This document shows, piece by piece, positions 53,571 to 64,000 of a stretch of 64,000 nucleotides of DNA (the stretch's first letter is position 1; every line of letters starts with the position of its first letter). Below the pieces are notes generated by a model that had not been told where the DNA came from, did no database searches, and saw only the letters and a list, made by a program, of their open reading frames with translations. The position numbers and the translations under genes were made by a program. This DNA is from Lates calcarifer (Eukaryota > Chordata > Actinopteri > Centropomidae), in NCBI RefSeq assembly GCF_001640805.2, contig NC_066849.1, positions 21,495,060-21,559,059 of the forward strand, written 5' to 3'.

Positions 53571-54625
53571 TTAAAGCTGCGAGCAGCGTTGAACGGGCCC
53601 TCGCACCCGGCGCCCGTCGGGGGAGCGGCGACCGCGGGACCCCGGCAACCGCGGGGTCAACGCAGGTCGCAGGGCACACGCTGGCGTAACAGTTCACACT
53701 TCCGAGATGTAAAAATTTTAAATAAAAGCTTTTATGCTAATTATTTTCTGTGATAATATTTTTCAGAGCTCATCATCTGTGACAGCTCATGGCTCTCCTG
53801 ACTGTAACCTCTCTGTGGCAGCTTCTCACAGACTCAATCAACTCCTCTTCCCCTCCCCCCTCAAACACAAACACAAACACACACACACACACAGATACCC
53901 CCTCCCAAAAGGAGATAAAACTCAGTTTTAACTTGAGTTTACAAGCTTTGAGCTTTGAGCAAAAGCATTTTTTTGCAAGTTCTGTTATTGGGTGCATATA
54001 TAAATCATTTATGCTTAAACAAGGGTTATAATGAAGTTATTTGAACAGTGAATATCTCATCTGCCTAAAGTCAGGGCGAAGCCACTAACCAGCTGTAGGG
54101 ATGGGTATCATTAGGATTTTATCTTTATCCATACAGACTCCTATCAGTCCAGCTCAGACTGTTACTGGTTTAAGAGAGTGAAGTTTATAGCAATTTGCCA
54201 AATTTGGAGATTAGTGACAAACTAACCAGTTAGACTACATACAGACAAGCTTTCATTTTAGCTGTTAGTAACAGTTTGCCATGAGCTTAACCAGCGTGCT
54301 GTGCTTCGTGTTAAACATGTCATGAGACTGTGGACAACGCTGAAAATATTACTTTACTAACTACTGGCCGAACAGGCGCTTTTACAAAGAAAAGGTAAAG
54401 GCCAGCAGCTTTTACTTTTCAATGCACTTGTCGTCAACTTGAGTGGCTTATATTCAGCTGGTTCACCTCGACGCCGGTGGACCTAGTGCACTTTTCCTGT
54501 CGCCGTACACTGAGTAACACGAAAAAAATCAGCTGACCCCGTGTGAAATTTCCTAACTGATCAAAACCAAACTGTAAAGACAGCATCAATCCACGCTCAG
54601 CTTTGGTCAAGGGGAGACATATGGT

Positions 54626-54651
54626 AAGATTACATGAATTCATGTAATCTT
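54626..54651. repeat. Perfect 26 bp palindrome at the Tc1 junction (unit 3)
   Basis: The array sequence AAGATTACATGAATTC is followed at once by its own reverse complement leading into the Tc1-like fragment, with no unpaired centre. Units 1 and 2 have only the left half, followed by normal insert. Confidence 0.9.
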
Positions 54652-54660
54652 CTTTGAGGC

Positions 54661-54946
54661 TACAATTTCAGACTTAACTAAGTCATTCACTAGTGTCTTG
54701 GCAGCGTTTATGGGTTCTTTAGACAGGTCTCTCACTGGTTTTCTTTCCAGGGTCATTGAAATCTTTGGCTTCCTACCTCTGCCAGGCTTGTTCTGCACAG
54801 TGTGGCTCTCCTTGAATTTCTCGGTGACGTTTCTCATTTGAGTTCTTGACGCTTGGAAATACTGTTATAACTTTGTATATCCTTCTCCTGCTTCCTGAGC
54901 ATCGACAATTCTTCAAGTCTACAGTGATTTCCTTAGTTTTTGGCAT
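54661..54946 (-). pseudogene. Tc1-like transposase 5' fragment, broken (unit 3)
   Basis: The minus strand begins with the MPKTKE start typical of fish Tc1-like transposases and continues through the helix-turn-helix DNA-binding region to a GRGRKPK linker and a ...TLVNDLVKSEIVASKK stretch, roughly the first 105 of about 340 residues. It is broken by a 5-base deletion near 54911 (frameshift) and a TAA stop in the first helix-turn-helix region near 54866. The catalytic DDE domain and terminal inverted repeats are absent. It cannot make transposase. Confidence 0.85.
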
Positions 54947-55095
54947 GATGCTTTCTCAAGTGACAGCTCAAATCTTAACTGAAGTTTTTATACCGCGTGT
55001 AAAGCAGCTCTTGGCTCTCCTGACTGTAACCTCTCTGTGGCAGCTTCTCACAGACTCAATCAACTCCTCTTCCCCTCCCCCCTCAAACACAAACA

Positions 55096-55132
<37 letters not shown>

Positions 55133-56074
55133 ACCCCCTTCCAAAAACCCATCAAAGAGTAATACAATGGCTCCATCTATAGGATAAAGTAGAGAGTCGC
55201 AACAGGAAGTTACCCCAAAATCTGAGGTTTCAAACAGGAAGTTGGGTTTCTGAACTTTGACGGGCCAGAACCGGCACACGCTTCGACCAAAACTCACAAT
55301 TTTCGGAGCCAGTCTTCCAAAAAATCCTCAAGGAGGGGCTGACAACATTTGAAGTGAATCTGGTCACCCGTCTAGAAACTGGACATCACACTATAAAATA
55401 TGTCATTTCCTGCTATAAATAGGTGGCGCTACAACAATTGTATGAATATTGACATATGGATGTGTGCAGATAGGTACCATTAACAATCCTGTAAAGTTTG
55501 ATGCAGTTTGGACAAAGTATGGCCGAAATATAGCAAATATAAAGCAACTTCCTGTTTCGTTGCGAGTAATCGAACTTTGAGGGGCCATAACTTCCACGCC
55601 CTTCAATGAAAAGTCCGAAACTTTTGCAATTTAACTTCGTCTATGTCTTAAGAACAAATTATCAAATTTTGAAGTCAATCGGATAATGCGTCTAGGACTA
55701 GTTCGCGTTCAAGCGACCCCTGGAAATGGCCAAAAACACACAATTTTTTCACCTTCCGGTCAAAATAAAAATACTTTCTGTTGGGTTTAGAATATGGCTC
55801 CAAGAGACTTTTTGGTGCGTCATGGGATGTTACATATGTGTGCAGATTTTCAGATTTTTAGGCGCAACGGGCTTGAGGGGCTGTTCCGTTTAAAAATGTA
55901 GGTGGCGCTACCGAGGCCATTTTGCCACACCCATGCTCAAGACCCCTAAATTCTTAAATTTTTCGCCGTGCCTGACGCGTCTGCAAATTTTCAGGAGTTT
56001 TGACGCATGTTAAGGCCTTCAAAAAGGCGATCAAAGAGGCGGAAAAAGAAGAAAAAAAATAATAATAATAATAA

Positions 56075-57424
56075 TTAAAGCTGCGAGCAGCGTTGAACGG
56101 GCCCTCGCACCCGGCGTCCCGTCGGGGGAGCGGCGACCGCGGGACCCCGGCAACCGCGGGGTCAACGCAGGTCGCAGGGCACACGCTGGCGTAACAGTTC
56201 ACACTTCCCAGATGTAAAAATTTTAAATAAAAGCTTTTATGCTAATTATTTTCTGTGATAATATTATTCAGAGCTCATCATCTGTGACAGATCATGGCTC
56301 TATTGACTGTAACCTCTCCTGTGGCAGCTTCTCACAGACACAATCAACTCCTCTTCCCCTCCCCCCTCAGACACACACAGACACACACACACAGAGACCC
56401 CCTTCCAAAAACCCATCAAAGAGTAATACAATGGCTCCATCTGTAGGATAAAGTAGAGAGTCGCAACAGGAAGTTACCCCAAAATCTGAGGTTTCAAACA
56501 GGAAGTTGGGTTTCCGAACTTTGACGGGCCAGAACCGGCACACGCTTCGACCCAAACTCACAATTTTCGGAGCCAGTCTTCCAAAAATCCTTAAGTCTGT
56601 CCTGACAACATTTGAAGTGAATCTGGTCACCCGTCTAGAAACTGGACATCACACTATAAAATATGTCATTTCCTGCTATAAATAGGTGGTGCTACAACAA
56701 TTGTATGAATATTGACATATGGATGTGTGCAGATAGGTACCATTAACAATCCTGTAAAGTTTGATGCAGTTTGGACAAAGTATGGCCGAAATATAGCAAA
56801 TTTAAAGCAACTTCCTGTTTTGTGGCGAGTGATCGAACTTTGAGGGGCCATAACTTCCACGCCCTTCAATGAAAAGTCCGAAACTTTTGCAATTTAACTT
56901 CGTCTATGTCTTAAGAACAAATTATCAAATTTTGAAGTCAATCGGATAATGCGTCTAGGACTAGTTCGCGTTCAAGCGACCCCTGGAAATGGCCAAAAAC
57001 ACACAATTTTTTCACCTTCCGGTCAAAATAAAAATACTTTCTGTTGGGTTTAGAATATGGCTCCAAGAGACTTTTTGGTGCGTCATGGGATGTTACATAT
57101 GTGTGCAGATTTTCAGATTTTTAGGCGCAACGGGCTTGAGGGGCTGTTCCGTTAAAAATGTAGGTGGCGCTACCGAGGCCATTTTGCCACACCCATGCTC
57201 AAGACCCCTAAATTCTTAAATTTTTCGCCGTGCCTGACGCGTCTGCAAATTTTCAGGAGTTTTGACGCATTTTAAGGCCCTCAAAAAGGCGATCAAAGAG
57301 GCGGAAAAAGAAGAAAAAAAATAATAATAATAATAATAATAATAAACCGAACGAAAACAAGAGGGTCCTTGCAACTCGTTGCATGGCCCCGTTGGCCACG
57401 CAACTCGTTGCTCGGCCCTAATAA
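56075..57424 (+). repeat. Array unit 4, short form, with Z segment
   Basis: Head, a single block copy and tail, with no insert (1350 bases). It shares private variants with unit 7: cttcccagatg, atattattcag, gatcatggctctattg, the cttaagtctgtcctg stretch, and aggtggtgc instead of aggtggcgc. The Z segment is present with small deletions. Confidence 0.85.
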
Positions 57425-58489
57425 TTAAAGCTGCGAGCAGCGTTGAACGGGCCCTCGCACCCGGCGCCCGTCGGGGGAGCGGCGACCGCGGGACCCCGGC
57501 AACCGCGGGGTCAACGCAGGTCGCAGGGTACACGCTGGCGTAACAGTTCACACTTCCCAGATGTAAAAATTTAAAATAAAAGCTTTTATGCTAATTATTT
57601 TCTGTGATAATATTTTTCAGAGCTCATCATCTGTGACAGCTCTTGGCTCTCTTGACTGTAACCTCTCTGTGGCAGCTTCTCACAGACTCAATTAACTCCT
57701 CTTCCCCTCCCCCCTCAAACACAAACACAAACACACCCACACACAAACACAGAGAGAGATACCCCCTCCCAAAAGGAGATAAAACTCAGTTTTAACTTGA
57801 GTTTACAAGCTTTGAGCTTTGAGCAAAAGCATTTTTTTAAGTTCTGTTATTGGGTGCATATATAAATCATTTATGCTTAAACAAGGCTTATAATGAACTT
57901 ATTTGAATAGTGAATTTCTCATCTGCCTAAAGTCAGGGCGAAGCCACTAACCAGCTGTAGGGATGGGTATCATTAGGATTTTATCTTTATCCATACAGAC
58001 CCCTATCAGTCCAGCTCAGACTGTTACTGGTTTAAGAGAGTGAAGTTTATAGCAATTTGCAAAATTTGGAGATTAGTGACAAACTAACCAGTTAGACTAC
58101 ATACAGACAAGCTTTCATTTTAGCTGTTAGTAACAGTTTGCCATGAGCTTAACCAGCGTGCTGTGCTTCCTGTTAAACATGTCATGAGACTGTGGACAAC
58201 GCTGAAAATATTACTTTACTAACTACTGGCTGAACAGGCGCTTTGACAAAGAAAAGGTAAAGGCCAGCAGCTTTTACTTTTCAATGCACTTGTCGTCAAC
58301 TTGAGTGGCTTATATTCAGCTGGTTCACCTCGACGCCGGTGGATGTAGACATGCACTTTTCCTGTTGCCGTACACTGAGTAACACGAAAAAATCAGCTGA
58401 CCCCTTGTGAAATTTCCTAACTGATCAAAACCAAACTGTAAAGACAGCATCAATCCACGCTCAGCTTTGGTCAAGGGGAGACATATGGT

Positions 58490-58515
58490 AAGATTACATG
58501 AATTCATGTAATCTT
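58490..58515. repeat. Perfect 26 bp palindrome at the Tc1 junction (unit 5)
   Basis: Identical to the palindrome in unit 3, confirming one ancestral junction copied with the unit. Confidence 0.9.
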
Positions 58516-58542
58516 CTTTGAGGCTACAATTTCAGACTTAAC

Positions 58543-58815
58543 TTAGTCATTCACTAGTGTCTTGGCAGCGTTTATGGGGTTTTTAGACAGGTCTCTCACT
58601 GGTTTTCTTTCCAGGGTCATTGAAATCTTTGGCTTCCTACCTCTGCCAGGCTTGTTCTGCACAGTGTGGCTCTCCTTGAATTTCTCGGTGACGCTTCTCA
58701 TTTGAGTTCTTGACGCTTGGAAATGCTGTGATAACTTTGTATATCCTTCTCCTGCTTCCTGAGCATCGACAATTCTTTTCTTCAAGTCTACAGTGATTTC
58801 CTTAGTTTTTGGCAT
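58543..58815 (-). pseudogene. Tc1-like transposase 5' fragment, truncated (unit 5)
   Basis: Ninety open codons from MPKTKEITVDLKK to ...AAKTLVND, then a TAA where the unit 3 copy has TTA. The helix-turn-helix region and the GRGRKPK AT-hook-like linker are intact. There is no DDE catalytic domain. It is the same fragment as in unit 3 with different lesions, so it was duplicated with the array and then decayed independently. Confidence 0.85.
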
Positions 58816-58964
58816 GATGCTTTCTCAAGTGACAGCTCAAATCTTAACTGAAGTTTTTATCCCGCGTGTAAAGCAGCTCTTGGCTCTCCTGACTGTAACC
58901 TCTCTGTGGCAGCTTCTCACAGACTCAATCAACTCCTCTTCCCCTCCCCCCTCAAACACAAACA

Positions 58965-59007
<43 letters not shown>

Positions 59008-60067
59008 ACCCCCTTCCAAAAACCCATCAAAGAGTAATACAATGGCTCCATCTATAGGATAAAGTAGAGAGTCGCAACAGGAAGTTACCCCAAAATCTGA
59101 GGTTTCAAACAGGAAGTTGGGTTTCTGAACTTTGACGGGCCAGAACAGGCACATGCTTCGACCAAAACTCACAATTTTCGGAGGACGTCTTCCAAAAATC
59201 GTCAAGGAGGGGCTGACAACATTTGAAGTGAATCTGGTCACCCGTCTAGAAACTGGACATCACACTATAAAATATGTCATTTCCTGCTATAAATAGGTGG
59301 CGCTACAACAATTGTATGAATATTGACATATGGATGTGTGCAGATAGGTACCATTAACAATCCTGTAAAGTTTGATGCAGTTTGGACAAAGTATGGCCGA
59401 AATATAGCAAATATAAAGCAACTTCCTGTTTTGTGGCGAGTGATCGAACTTTGAGGGGCCATAACTTCCACGCCCTTCAATGAAAAGTCCGAAACTTTTG
59501 CAATTTAACTTCGTCTATGTCTTAAGAACAAATTATCAAATTTTGAAGTCAATCGGATAATGCGTCTAGGACTAGTTCGCGTTCAAGCGACCCCTGGAAA
59601 TGGCCAAAAACACACAATTTTTTCACCTTCCGGTCAAAATAAAAATACTTTCTGTTGGGTTTAGAATATGGCTCCAAGAGACTTTTTGGTGCGTCATGGG
59701 ATGTTACATATGTGTGCAGATTTTCAGATTTTTAGGCGCAACGGGCTTGAGGGGCTGTTCCGTTAAAAATGTAGGTGGCGCTACCGAGGCCATTTTGCCA
59801 CACCCATGCTCAAGACCCCTAAATTCTTAAATTTTTCGCCGTGCCTGACGCGTCTGCAAATTTTCAGGAGTTTTGACGCATTTTAAGGCCCTCAAAAAGG
59901 CGATCAAAGAGGCGGAAAAAGAAGAAAAAAAATAATAATAATAATAATAATAATAAACTCGTTGCTCGGCCTAATAATAAACCGAACGAAAACAAGAGGG
60001 TCCTTGCAACTCGTTGCATGGCCCCGTTGGGCCCACGCAACTCGTTGCTCGGGCCCTAATAATAAAA

Positions 60068-60368
60068 TAAAGCTGCGAGCAGCGTTGAACGGGCCCTCGC
60101 ACCCGGCGCCCGTCGGGGGAGCGGCGACCGCGGGACTCCGGCAACCGCGGGGTCAGCGCAGGTCGCAGGGCACACGCTGGCGTAACAGTTCACACTTCCG
60201 AGATGTAAAAATTTAAATAAAAGCTTTTACGCTAATTATTTTCTGTGATAATATTTTTCAGAGCTCATCATCTGTGACAGCTCTTGGCTCTCTTGACTGT
60301 AACCTCTCTGTGGCAGCTTCTCACAGACTCAATCAACTCCTCTTCCCCTCCCCCCTCAAACACAAACA

Positions 60369-60406
<38 letters not shown>

Positions 60407-61689
60407 GAGAGAGATACCCCCTCCCAAAAGGAGATAAAACTCAGTTTTAACTTGAGTTTAAAAGCTTTGAGCTTTGAGCAAAAGCATTTTTTTAAGTTCT
60501 GTTATTGGGTGCATATATAAATCATTTATGCTTAAACAAGGCTTATAATGAAGTTATTTGAACAGTGAATATCTCAGCTGCCTAAAGTCAGGGCGAAGCC
60601 ACTAACCAGCTGTAGGGATGGGTATCATTCGGATTTTATCTTTATCCATACAGACCCCTATCAGTCCAGCTCAGACTGTTACTGGTTTAAGAGAGTGAAG
60701 TTTATAGCAATTTGCAAAATTTGGAGATTAGTGACAAACTAACCAGTTAGACTACATACAGACAAGCTTTCATTTTAGCTGTTAGTAACAGTTTGCCATG
60801 AGCTTAACCAGCGTGCTGTGCTTCCTGTTAAACATGTCATGAGACTGTGGACAACGCTGAAAATATTACTTTACTAACTACTGGCTGAACAGGCGCTTTG
60901 ACAAAGAAAAGGTAAAGGCCAGCAGCTTTTACTTTTCAATGCACTTGTCGTCAACTTGAGTGGCTTATATTCAGCTGGTTCACCTCGACGCCGGTGGATG
61001 TAGACATGCACTTTTCCTGTTGCCGTCGTAACTTTCCTAACTGATCAAAACCAAACTGTAAAGACAGCATCAATCCACGCTCAGCTTTGGTCAAGGGGAG
61101 ACATATGGTAAGATTACATGAATTCAAAATAACCTACAATTCCTTCAAATTAATTTGAAGCCAGTTTAATTTTTTGAGCCAGCTTTGACATCTGCAGATA
61201 TGAGTTTCTGAAGAGGGGCCTGCTGAGGTTAGATGTGCTGAATAATATCCATTTTCATATCAGAAAAAACACTGCATTAAACATTGTCTTAGCTCACTGA
61301 GCTGAGGTCAACAGGTAATATAACCAACCTGTGAGGTGGCTCACCCCCGTAAGATAAACACATAAATGATCCCTGATAGAACCGATAATTAAAGGCACAT
61401 CAGTGACAGGGAATGCTATTAAAACTAAACTATAAACTGGTGACATTAACTGCAAAAGAAGATTTTTATTGATACATTTCAGGTAGAATTTAGTTTTCAA
61501 TAAGGGAAACAGTGTAAGAAACCTGAATTTGTTGCAACAAATTTAAAATAAAAGCTTTTATGCTAATTATTTTCTGTGATAATATTTTTCAGAGCTCATC
61601 ATCTGTGACAGCTCTTGGCTCTCTTGACTGTAACCTCCCTGTGGCAGCTTCTCACAGACTCAATCAACTCCTCTTCCCCTCCCCCCTCA

Positions 61690-61732
<43 letters not shown>

Positions 61733-62672
61733 ACCCCCTTCCAAAAACCCATCAAAGAGTAATACAATGGCTCCATCTATAGGATAAAGTCGAGAGTCGC
61801 AACAGGAAGTTACCCCAAAATCTGAGGTTTCAAACAGGAAGTTGGGTTTCCGAACTTTGACGGGCCAGAACCGGCACACGCTTCGACCAAAACTCACAAT
61901 TTTCGGAGGACTTCTTCCAAAAATTGTCAAGGAGGGGCTGACAACATTTGAAGTGAATCTGGTCACCCGTCTAGAAACTGGACATCACACTATAAAATAT
62001 GTCATTTCCTGCTATAAATAGGTGGTGCTACAACAATTGTATGAATATTGACATATGGATGTGTGCAGATAGGTACCATTAACAATCCTGTAAAGTTTGA
62101 TGCAGTTTGGACAAAGTATGGCCGAAATATAGCAAATATAAAGCAACTTCCTGTTTTGTGGCGAGTGATCGAACTTTGAGGGGCCATAACTTCCACGCCC
62201 TTCAATGAAAAGTCAGAAACTTTTGCAATTTAACTTCGTCTATGTCTTAAGAACAAATTATCAAATTTTGAAGTCAATCGGATAATGCGTCTAGGACTAG
62301 TTCGCGTTCAAGCGACCCCTGGAAATGGCCAAAAGCACACAATTTTTTCACCTTCCGGTCAAAATAAAAATACTTTCTGTTGGGTTTAGAATATGGCTCC
62401 AAGAGACTTTTTGGTGCGTCATGGGATGTTACATATGTGTGCAGATTTTCAGATTTTTAGGCGCAACGGGCTTGAGGGGCTGTTCCGTTAAAAATGTAGG
62501 TGGCGCTACCGAGGCCATTTTGCCACACCCATGCTCAAGACCCCTAAATTCTTAAATTTTTCGCCGTGCCTGACGCGTCTGCAAATTTTCAGGAGTTTTG
62601 ACGCATGTTAAGGCCTTCAAAAAGGCAATCAAAGAGGCGGAAAAAGAAGAAAAAAAATAATAATAATAATAA
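60068..62672 (+). repeat. Array unit 6, long form, no Z segment
   Basis: First block copy 60209-60429, insert 60430-61538 (shorter than in units 1 and 2 because of deletions near 61027 and 61108), second copy 61539-61746. It shares the ggatgtagacatgcac variant with unit 5 but has no Tc1 fragment. Confidence 0.85.
60209..61746 (+). repeat. Direct-repeat-flanked insert, unit 6
   Basis: Blocks 60209-60429 and 61539-61746 flank an insert shortened to 1109 bases. The junction acatatggtaagattacatg is shared with the Tc1-bearing units 3 and 5, but the normal distal insert follows. Confidence 0.7.
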
Positions 62673-64000
62673 TTAAAGCTGCGAGCAGCGTTGAACGGGC
62701 CCTCGCACCCGGCGTCCGTCGGGGAGCGGCGACCGCGGGACCCCGGCAACCGCGGGGTCAACTGCAGGTCGCAGGGCACACGCTGGGCGTAACAGTTCAC
62801 ACTTCCCAGATGTAAAAATTTTAAATAAAAGCTTTTATGCTAATTATTTTCTGTGATAATATTATTCAGAGCTCATCATCTGTGACAGATCATGGCTCTA
62901 TTGACTGTAACCTCCCTGTGGCAGCTTCTCACAGACACAATCAACTCCTCTTCCCCTCCCCCCTCAGACACACACAGACACACAACACACAGAGACCCCC
63001 TTCCAAAAACCCATCAAAGAGTAATACAATGGCTCCATCTGTAGGATAAAGTAGAGAGTCGCAACAGGAAGTTACCCCAAAATCTGAGGTTTCAAACAGG
63101 AAGTTGGGTTTCCGAACTTTGACGGGCCAGAACCGGCACACGCTTCGACCCAAACTCACAATTTTCGGAGCCAGTCTTCCAAAAATCCTTAAGTCTGTCC
63201 TGACAACATTTGAAGTGAATCTGGTCACCCGTCTAGAAACTGGACATCACACTATAAAATATGTCATTTCCTGCTATAAATAGGTGGTGCTACAACAATT
63301 GTATGAATATTGACATATGGATGTGTGCAGATAGGTACCATTAACAATCCTGTAAAGTTTGATGCAGTTTGGACAAAGTATGGCCGAAATATAGCAAATT
63401 TAAAGCAACTTCCTGTTTTGTGGCGAGTGATCGAACTTTGAGGGGCCATAACTTCCACGCCCTTCAATGAAAAGTCCGAAACTTTTGCAATTTAACTTCG
63501 TCTATGTCTTAAGTAACAAATTATCAAATTTTGAAGTCCAATCGGATAATGCGTCTAGGACTAGTTCGCGTTCAAGCGACCCCTGAAATGGCCAAAAACA
63601 CACAATTTTTTCACCTTCCGGTCAAAATAAAAAATACTTTCTGTTGGGTTTAGAAATATGGCTCCAAGAGACTTTTTGGTGCGTCATGGGAATGTTTACA
63701 TATGTGTGCAGATTTTCAGATTTTTAGGCGCAACGGGCTTGAGGGGCTGTTCCGTTAAAAATGTAGGTGGCGCTACCGAGGCCATTTTGCCACACCCATG
63801 CTCAAGACCCCTAAATTCTTAAATTTTTTCGCCGTGCCTGACGCGTCTGCAAATTTTCAGGAGTTTTGACGCATTTTAAGGCCCTCAAAAAGGCGATCAA
63901 AGAGGCGGAAAAAGAAGAAAAAAAATAATAATAATAATAATAATAATAATAAACCGAACGAAAACAAGAGGGTCCTTGCAACTCGTTGCAACGCAACTCG
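62673..64000 (+). repeat. Array unit 7, short form, cut by the window edge
   Basis: Same short structure and private variants as unit 4. It carries many extra single-base indels absent from all other units, and a shortened Z at the edge that lacks the ATGGCCCCGTTGGGCCC stretch between the two hairpin motifs. Confidence 0.8.

Larger units (their letters stand above)
53571..56074 (+). repeat. Array unit 3, long form carrying a Tc1 fragment, no Z
   Basis: The head and first block copy are normal. The insert follows unit 1 up to about 54625, then a Tc1-like fragment (about 54652-55004) replaces the distal insert and the start of the second block copy, which resumes at the cagctcttggctctcc motif. 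The tail is normal, with (AAT)n joined directly to unit 4. Confidence 0.85.
57425..60067 (+). repeat. Array unit 5, long form carrying a Tc1 fragment, with Z
   Basis: Same Tc1 junctions as unit 3 (palindrome 58490-58515, fragment to about 58873), so both descend from one event. The Z region is partly doubled (about 59955-60060): a short ctcgttgctcggcctaat remnant precedes a full Z. Confidence 0.85.
48145..64000 (+). repeat. Complex direct-repeat array, at least seven units
   Basis: Seven head-to-tail copies, each starting TTAAAGCTGCGAGCAGCG (TAAAGC in one), begin at 48145, 50816, 53571, 56075, 57425, 60068 and 62673. The array runs off the right edge. Each unit has a GC-rich head of about 140 bases, a block of about 200 bases ending in a CT-rich stretch plus (AC)n, a tail of about 0.93 kb with short motifs such as AGGTGGCGCTAC, then GGAAAAAGAAG and (AAT)n. 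Some units add a terminal segment (Z) ending CTCGGGCCCTAA. I know similar sequences as a dispersed teleost repeat but cannot name its family. No unit encodes a recognisable protein apart from the Tc1-like fragments noted separately. Confidence 0.9.

Noticed and set aside
49839..63467. Open frames of 60-134 codons recurring in each array unit (for example MTRFTSNVV..., MKGVEVMAPQ..., MAKNTQFFH...)
   Set aside because: They recur only because the DNA repeats. They run into (AC)n or unit ends, have no recognisable domain, and differ between units by ordinary non-coding changes.
48145..64000. CRISPR array
   Set aside because: Units are 1.3-2.8 kb with internal structure, not 25-40 bp repeats with unique spacers, and the DNA is vertebrate.

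Overview
The window is vertebrate nuclear DNA, most likely from a teleost fish. The evidence is long AT-rich non-coding sequence rich in (AC)n/(TG)n, teleost-type tRNA-derived SINEs and MITE-like elements, a Tc1-like transposase fragment, and a two-exon gene start with proper GT-AG junctions. No prokaryotic operon, CRISPR array, rRNA or functional tRNA is visible.

The one protein-coding gene I can support lies on the minus strand at 46540-47756. Exon 1 encodes a signal peptide. Exon 2 encodes a single LDL-receptor class A (LDLa) repeat. The exons join in phase 1 across a 1.02 kb intron. Loss of both usual glycines in the LDLa motif points to lrp8 (apolipoprotein E receptor 2, the Reelin/ApoE receptor) rather than vldlr. 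The 5'UTR carries an 11-codon upstream ORF that ends 2 nt before the start codon, and a GC box lies about 200 bp upstream of the ATG. Bases 1-46539 then belong to an unusually long intron 2 whose far end is outside the window. I found no further exon in it, only microsatellites, SINEs, MITE-like elements and other interspersed repeats.

From 48145 to the right edge, starting about 390 bp upstream of the start codon, lies an array of at least seven direct copies of one complex repeat (at least 15.9 kb). A unit has a GC-rich head, a roughly 200 bp block ending in (AC)n, a tail of about 0.93 kb, and an (AAT)n tract. Some units also end in a hairpin-rich terminal segment (Z). Units come in a long form of about 2.5-2.75 kb, in which a 1.1-1.2 kb insert is flanked by two copies of the 200 bp block, and a short form of about 1.35 kb with one block and no insert. 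Two long units have part of the insert replaced by a Tc1-like transposase 5' fragment joined at a perfect 26 bp palindrome. Shared variants show that multi-unit blocks were duplicated. The last unit carries scattered 1-base indels that look like assembly error.

The main points of interest are the structure and history of this array beside the lrp8 promoter, its long/short forms, its end hairpins, and the fold-back junction.
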